The position numbers were made by a program, and so were the translations under genes. The notes below the pieces were generated by a model, which did no database searches, was not told the origin of the DNA, and saw only the letters and a program-made list of their open reading frames with translations. From Roseiarcus sp963787135 (GTDB lineage Bacteria; Pseudomonadota; Alphaproteobacteria; Rhizobiales; Beijerinckiaceae): DNA of 64,000 nucleotides. Shown piece by piece: positions 60,449-64,000 of the stretch (positions within the stretch are counted from its first letter, which is position 1; each line of letters starts with the position of its first letter). The stretch spans positions 186,001 to 250,000 of the forward strand of contig CAWBBW010000030.1 in NCBI GenBank assembly GCA_963787135.1, read 5' to 3'.

Positions 60449-61516
60449 CTACTCGGCCGCCTCGGCGAGTTCGGTATAGTCGGTGTAGCCTTCCGGCCCC
60501 GGTCCGTAGAAGGTCGCGGAGTTCCACTTGTTGAGCGGGGCGCTCAGCGCAATGCGGCGGGGCAGGTCGGGGTTTGCGATGAAGAGCTTGCCGAAAGCCA
60601 CCGCGTCGGCTTCGCCGGCGGCAAGCGCCGCCGCCGCAGTCTCGGGCGTAAAGCCCTCGTTGGCGACATAGACGCCGCCGAACGCCTTTTTGAGCGCGGG
60701 CCCTAGCCGGGGTCCCGTCAACGACTCGCGGGCGCAGATGAACGCGATTTTGCGCTTGCCAAGCTCGCGTGCGACGTAACCGAACGTCGCCGGAAGATCG
60801 GAATCGCCCATGTCATGCGCGTCGCCGCGCGGGGCGAGATGCATGCCGACGCGGCCGGCCCCCCACACCGAGACCACCGCGTCGGTCACTTCGAGCATGA
60901 GGCGCGCGCGGTTTTCGATCGAGCCGCCGTAGCGGTCGGTGCGCTTGTTGCTGCCGTCCTGCAGGAATTGGTCGAGCAGATAGCCGTTCGCGCCGTGAAT
61001 CTCGACCCCGTCGAAGCCGGCGGCCTTGGCGTTCTCGGCGCCTTTGCGGAAGGCCTCGATGACTCCAGGCAATTCTTCGATCTCGAGCGCCCGCGGCACG
61101 GGATAGGGGCGCTCGGGACGCAAGAGGCTCACGTGGCCTTTCGGCGCAATGGCGCTCGGCGCCACCGGCAGCGCGCCGTCGTGGTAGCTGGGGTCGGAGA
61201 TGCGTCCGACGTGCCACAGCTGAAGCAACATCCTGCCGCCGGCTCGGTGCACGCCGTCGGTGATGGCGCCCCAGCCTTCGACCTGTTCCTGCGACCAGAC
61301 GCCGGGCGTGTGTGGATAGCCGACGCCTACGGGCGTCACCGACGTCGCCTCGGAAATGATCATGCCCGCGGAAGCGCGCTGGACATAATAGTCCCGCATC
61401 AGCGCGTTCGGCACCCGGCCCGGGCCGCTCGAGCGGTTGCGCGTCAGCGGGGCCATGACAATGCGGTTGGGAAGGCGAAGATCGCCAATCGTGATGGGGT
61501 CGAGCAGCGTCGGCAT
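60449..61516 (-). CDS. Old-yellow-enzyme family alkene reductase (N-ethylmaleimide reductase-like)
   Basis: A 355-residue FMN-dependent TIM-barrel reductase of activated alkenes. FMN and active-site landmarks: NRIVMAPLTRNRSSGPGRVP, LQLWHVGRISDPSYHDG, the His/Asn pair in VEIHGANGYLLDQFLQDGSN, and RTDRYGGSIENRARL. Close to NemA. ATG at 61516. Monocistronic on the minus strand; the nearby RidA and GDPD genes are separated by about 150 bp. Confidence 0.9.
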   Translation of the reverse strand: MPTLLDPITIGDLRLPNRIVMAPLTRNRSSGPGRVPNALMRDYYVQRASAGMIISEATSVTPVGVGYPHTPGVWSQEQVEGWGAITDGVHRAGGRMLLQLWHVGRISDPSYHDGALPVAPSAIAPKGHVSLLRPERPYPVPRALEIEELPGVIEAFRKGAENAKAAGFDGVEIHGANGYLLDQFLQDGSNKRTDRYGGSIENRARLMLEVTDAVVSVWGAGRVGMHLAPRGDAHDMGDSDLPATFGYVARELGKRKIAFICARESLTGPRLGPALKKAFGGVYVANEGFTPETAAAALAAGEADAVAFGKLFIANPDLPRRIALSAPLNKWNSATFYGPGPEGYTDYTELAEAAE

Positions 61517-61667
61517 GTCGGTTTCTGTCCTCGCGTGGCGTGAATGTGGCAATCCGAAATGGGGGCTATGGTGCAGCGCCGCAAGACCCGGCGCCGCAGT
61601 GCAGAAGGCCAAAATACATTCGGCCTATGGCCGGAAGGGATTTACGCTTCTGATGAACGTTGATTGG

Positions 61668-62477
61668 CTAAGGCCGACCGTCGCCCTCGAACACGATCTG
61701 GCCGGCCCATTTGCGGGCGGCATCGCGCTGCGCGGCGGTACGCACGGTCCAGGCCATCACCGGGGCGTTGTTGAGCTCCTTCATCAGGAACGGGACTTTG
61801 TGCGGCAGGTCGTCGACGTTCCAGGACAGAAAGTCCGGGCGAAGCCGGTCGAAATGCTCGAACGTGGTCCAGTTGCTTCTTTGCTTGAGCGTCAAAAGGT
61901 CCCACGCGGGATCGTCATAGGACGCCTCCGCCACGATGCCGATCGGGCAGGGGGTCCTGGAGGCCCCCAGCCGTGGCGAGCGGAGGCGCAAATAGGCGAC
62001 GAGGTCGGGGTCGAAACTCTTGAAGGCGAGCGGCCCATCGTAAGAGGCGGAGACGGCGATGGCGCGGTCGCCGATGCGCCAGTCGCCGTCGAAGCGGCTC
62101 TTGAGCTCGCAAATGATCGGCGTGCGGCCGGCGACAAGGCCGAGAAACTCGGCGAAGGTGGGGATGAAGGGCGTGGCGGTGGGGGCGGGGGGGCTCGCGG
62201 CACGGCGCGGCACAATCCGCGCTTTCGTGATCGCGCTGGCGCTCATCTCGATCAACGCGCCCTTGGCGTCGGTCAGCCGATCGAGAGTGTCGTCGTGAAA
62301 GACAAAGAGCTCCCCGTCGGCGCTCATCTGCAGGTCGCACTCGATGGCGAATCCGCCCGCGATGGCGGCCTCGGCAGCGGCAGGCGTGTTCTCGATTACG
62401 CCGCCCGCGGCGTCGTGCAGGCCGCGATGGGCGATCGGACGCTCGGTCAGCCAGGCCGGAGCGTTGGGCTGCGTCAA
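61668..62477 (-). CDS. Glycerophosphodiester phosphodiesterase
   Basis: A 269-residue TIM-barrel enzyme hydrolysing glycerophosphodiesters to glycerol-3-phosphate and an alcohol. Catalytic motifs are visible: IAHRGLHDAAGGVIENTPAA (H-R, E-N), IECDLQMSADGELFVFHDDT (E-x-D and second His), CELKSRFDG (E-x-K). No signal peptide, so cytoplasmic like UgpQ. ATG 62477 overlaps the stop of the upstream ridA-like gene by four bases. Confidence 0.88.
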   Translation of the reverse strand: MTQPNAPAWLTERPIAHRGLHDAAGGVIENTPAAAEAAIAGGFAIECDLQMSADGELFVFHDDTLDRLTDAKGALIEMSASAITKARIVPRRAASPPAPTATPFIPTFAEFLGLVAGRTPIICELKSRFDGDWRIGDRAIAVSASYDGPLAFKSFDPDLVAYLRLRSPRLGASRTPCPIGIVAEASYDDPAWDLLTLKQRSNWTTFEHFDRLRPDFLSWNVDDLPHKVPFLMKELNNAPVMAWTVRTAAQRDAARKWAGQIVFEGDGRP

Positions 62478-62968
62478 AAGGAAATCTCGAACACCGCCTC
62501 GACTTCGGCCAGCGCATTGAGCGGCAGATGCGCGACCCCGACGGTGGTGCGCGCATGGCGGCCGCGATCGCCGAAGACGTTGACCATCATATCCGACGCG
62601 CCGTTCATCGCCTGCGGCAGCGCCTCGAAGCTCGAGGCGACGTTGAAGAAGCCGCCGAGTCTGACGACCCGCACAACTTTGTCGAGATCGCCGAGCGCCG
62701 CATGCGCCTGGGCGATGAGGTTGATGGCGCAGCGCTCGGCCGCTTCGCGCGCAGGGTCTATGGGGGAATCGGGCCCCAGTTTACCCCTGTGGCGCTCGTC
62801 CAGCTTTCCGTCCGGCCCGAGCGGGAGTTGGCCGGAGACCCAGAGTTGCGGCAGGGCGCCGGGCGCCATGCCGCCGGTCCGGACGTAAGGAACGTAATTG
62901 GCGACGGGCGCTGCGGCCTTCGGCAGGACGATGCCGAGCTCGGCGAGGCGTTTGGCGGTTTCGCTCAT
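62474..62968 (-). CDS. RidA (YjgF/YER057c/UK114) family protein
   Basis: A 164-residue member of the longer RidA branch common in alphaproteobacteria: LWVSGQLPLGPDGKL, CAINLIAQAHAALGDLDKVV, RTTVGVAHLPLNALAEVEAV. The canonical deaminase Arg of RidA is at the RTTVGV position. It probably removes reactive enamine/imine intermediates or is a related imine deaminase. ATG at 62968. First gene of a two-gene unit with a glycerophosphodiesterase (ATGA overlap). Confidence 0.85.
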   Translation of the reverse strand: MSETAKRLAELGIVLPKAAAPVANYVPYVRTGGMAPGALPQLWVSGQLPLGPDGKLDERHRGKLGPDSPIDPAREAAERCAINLIAQAHAALGDLDKVVRVVRLGGFFNVASSFEALPQAMNGASDMMVNVFGDRGRHARTTVGVAHLPLNALAEVEAVFEISF

Positions 62969-63048
62969 GGATGTGCAGTCCCTAAGGTTGGCGTGCCCGC
63001 GGTCGTTTTACCCCGCGCCGCCTACTGTGCAATGCGGGCGCCTCTGTA

Positions 63049-63104
63049 GCCGCGATCGCTGATCGCGGCCGGCTCGGTCCATAGAGGCGTCCGAACGGAC
63101 GCCT
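63049..63104. other. Two perfect hairpins in the ridA-tatA divergent region
   Basis: GCCGCGATC-GCT-GATCGCGGC at 63049-63069 and AGGCGTCCG-AA-CGGACGCCT at 63085-63104, each with a 9-bp perfect stem. Neither is followed by a T-run. They may be regulatory or small palindromic repeats. Confidence 0.4.
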
Positions 63105-63247
63105 GTCGTTCGCGCCTTCTGTCACGTCTCGACCCGCCTTCGCCCCATGGCAAGCTTGTTTTTGCCGCTCCTCGCGCTTACGTTCGCCAGCTAAGAGGAA
63201 TGCGCCGCCGGTCGTCCCGGGCGGGGCTGCAGATCGGGAAGACGGCC

Positions 63248-63487
63248 ATGGGTAGCTTCAGCATTTGGCATTGGATGTTGTTCATCGCGGTGGCGCTCCT
63301 GCTGTTCGGCGGCAAGGGCAAAATCTCCGACATCATGGGCGACGTCGCCAAGGGCGTGAAATCGTTCAAGAAAGGCATGGCCGACGACGACGAGGAAAAG
63401 CCCGCCCCGACGGTCGCCTCGAGCGCCCCGCGGACGATCGAGAACCGCGTCGGCGTCGAGGCCAACGACGTGCACAAGGTCGGCTGA
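63248..63487 (+). CDS. tatA: Twin-arginine translocase subunit TatA
   Basis: A 79-residue protein: one N-terminal membrane helix (SIWHWMLFIAVALLLFGG), the Gly hinge, an amphipathic helix (ISDIMGDVAKGVKSFKKGM) and a polar tail. It forms the pore of the Tat system that exports folded proteins. ATG 63248 chosen; the upstream codons are arginine-rich and unlikely. tatB follows after 76 bp. Confidence 0.9.
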   Translation: MGSFSIWHWMLFIAVALLLFGGKGKISDIMGDVAKGVKSFKKGMADDDEEKPAPTVASSAPRTIENRVGVEANDVHKVG

Positions 63488-63563
63488 GCGCGTCGCTCCC
63501 GCAACTCTTGAACGGGGGACGCCTGCCGCGTATCCCTGACGTTTGGCCGGACCGATCCGTTTC

Positions 63564-64000
63564 ATGTTCGATTTCGACTTTGGCAAACTGATGGTTGTGG
63601 CGGTCGTCGCGCTTGCGGTGATCCCGCCCAAGGATTTGCCGCGGGTGATGCGGACCGTAGGCCAGGTTGTCGGCAAGATGCGGCGCATGGCGGCCGAATT
63701 CCAGGGCCAGTTCATGGACGCGATGCGCGAGGCCGATCTGGACAGCGTGCGCAAGGAGCTCGAGGCGCTGAACGAAAAGGCGAAAGCCGAGACGTCCTTC
63801 GATCCCGCCACGATGGTCCGCGACGACGTGATGAAGGCGGTCGAGCGTCCAACCGATATCGGAACGTCCACGATCGCGCTCGAGGCCCCCGAAGCGTCGG
63901 CGCCAGCGCACGAAGCGGCCGCCGGGGTCGAATCGGAGCTGGATAACGTCCGGAGGGAGCTCGAAGCGCTCAACGAAAAGGCGAGGGCCGACGGCTCCTT
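63564..64000 (+). CDS. tatB: Twin-arginine translocase subunit TatB (partial, runs off the window)
   Basis: ATG at 63564, open to the window end (145 codons). N-terminal helix DFGKLMVVAVVALAVIPPKD with the conserved Pro-Pro, then the amphipathic helix LPRVMRTVGQVVGKMRRMAA. TatB passes substrates from the TatBC receptor to TatA. The segment ELEALNEKAKA recurs as ELEALNEKARA about 60 residues later, so the cytoplasmic tail contains a duplicated helix. tatC is expected beyond the window. Confidence 0.88.
   Translation, partial: MFDFDFGKLMVVAVVALAVIPPKDLPRVMRTVGQVVGKMRRMAAEFQGQFMDAMREADLDSVRKELEALNEKAKAETSFDPATMVRDDVMKAVERPTDIGTSTIALEAPEASAPAHEAAAGVESELDNVRRELEALNEKARADGS

Noticed and set aside
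1..64000. tRNA or rRNA genes
   Set aside because: No cloverleaf-like or rRNA-like sequence was recognised on reading, but a covariance search could not be run, so absence is not proven.

Overview
The window is high-GC DNA from an alphaproteobacterium. It most likely belongs to the Hyphomicrobiales, and a Beijerinckiaceae/Methylocystaceae-type methylotroph is a reasonable guess, though not proven. The grounds are a ctaB-coxF-type cytochrome oxidase assembly cluster with a separate ctaA, families largely restricted to alphaproteobacteria (DUF6481, DUF2161, DUF2189), and PEP-CTERM proteins with the WAMMLAGFAGLG-type tail. No rRNA or tRNA gene was recognised.

Layout. 0-8.6 kb: an ECF sigma/anti-sigma pair, an MFS porter, a flavodoxin-fold oxidoreductase translationally coupled to an MFS_3 exporter, a universal stress protein with a secreted partner, and a second, frameshifted MFS_3 exporter. 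9-13 kb: a compact defence/toxin-like patch with HNH and PD-(D/E)XK-like nucleases in one operon, a HEPN-domain protein and a frameshifted RES-domain toxin. 13.2-18.4 kb: a nest of insertion sequences (two near-identical IS110-type elements and one IS66-type) inserted into a dispersed repeat whose second copy lies inverted at 33.9 kb. 18.5-24.9 kb: a glycosyltransferase/methyltransferase pair, a second flavodoxin-fold oxidoreductase, a PNPOx-like protein, two DHFR-like proteins and an ABC exporter. 24.9-30.9 kb: haem A and cytochrome oxidase assembly genes (ctaB, coxF-like, DUF420, a divergent oxidase subunit-I-like protein, ctaA, DUF2189) behind a FixK/FNR-type box. 31-36 kb: DUF6481, homoserine dehydrogenase, an EamA transporter, the repeat, a VOC protein, a broken DUF4239 gene and a PEP-CTERM protein. 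36.3-37.9 kb: an ISNCY-type element.

38-45 kb is a zinc-homeostasis island. It holds zur divergent from znuABC with a Zur-type box between them, then an smtB/arsR-metallothionein operon whose metallothionein gene is cut in two by a decayed ISAzo13-type transposon, then a second Zur-like box in front of a COG0523 GTPase. 45-49 kb holds an M23 peptidase, a znuB relic with an internal inversion, a palindromic repeat and recJ. 49.3-52.8 kb holds a higBA relic and an AT-rich three-gene cluster of unknown function. 53-58.5 kb holds three PEP-CTERM proteins, a Uma2 fragment and cyanase. 58.5-64 kb holds a DUF2161 nuclease-like protein, a response regulator, an old-yellow-enzyme, GDPD, RidA and the start of tatAB.

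An important caution is that many otherwise well conserved genes (zur, znuC, recJ, the second MFS_3, HNH, RES, DUF4239, one transposase, higA, a zinc-ribbon gene) each carry an apparent single-base frameshift. Either the assembly retains indel errors or this segment is decaying. The two explanations cannot be separated from the sequence alone.
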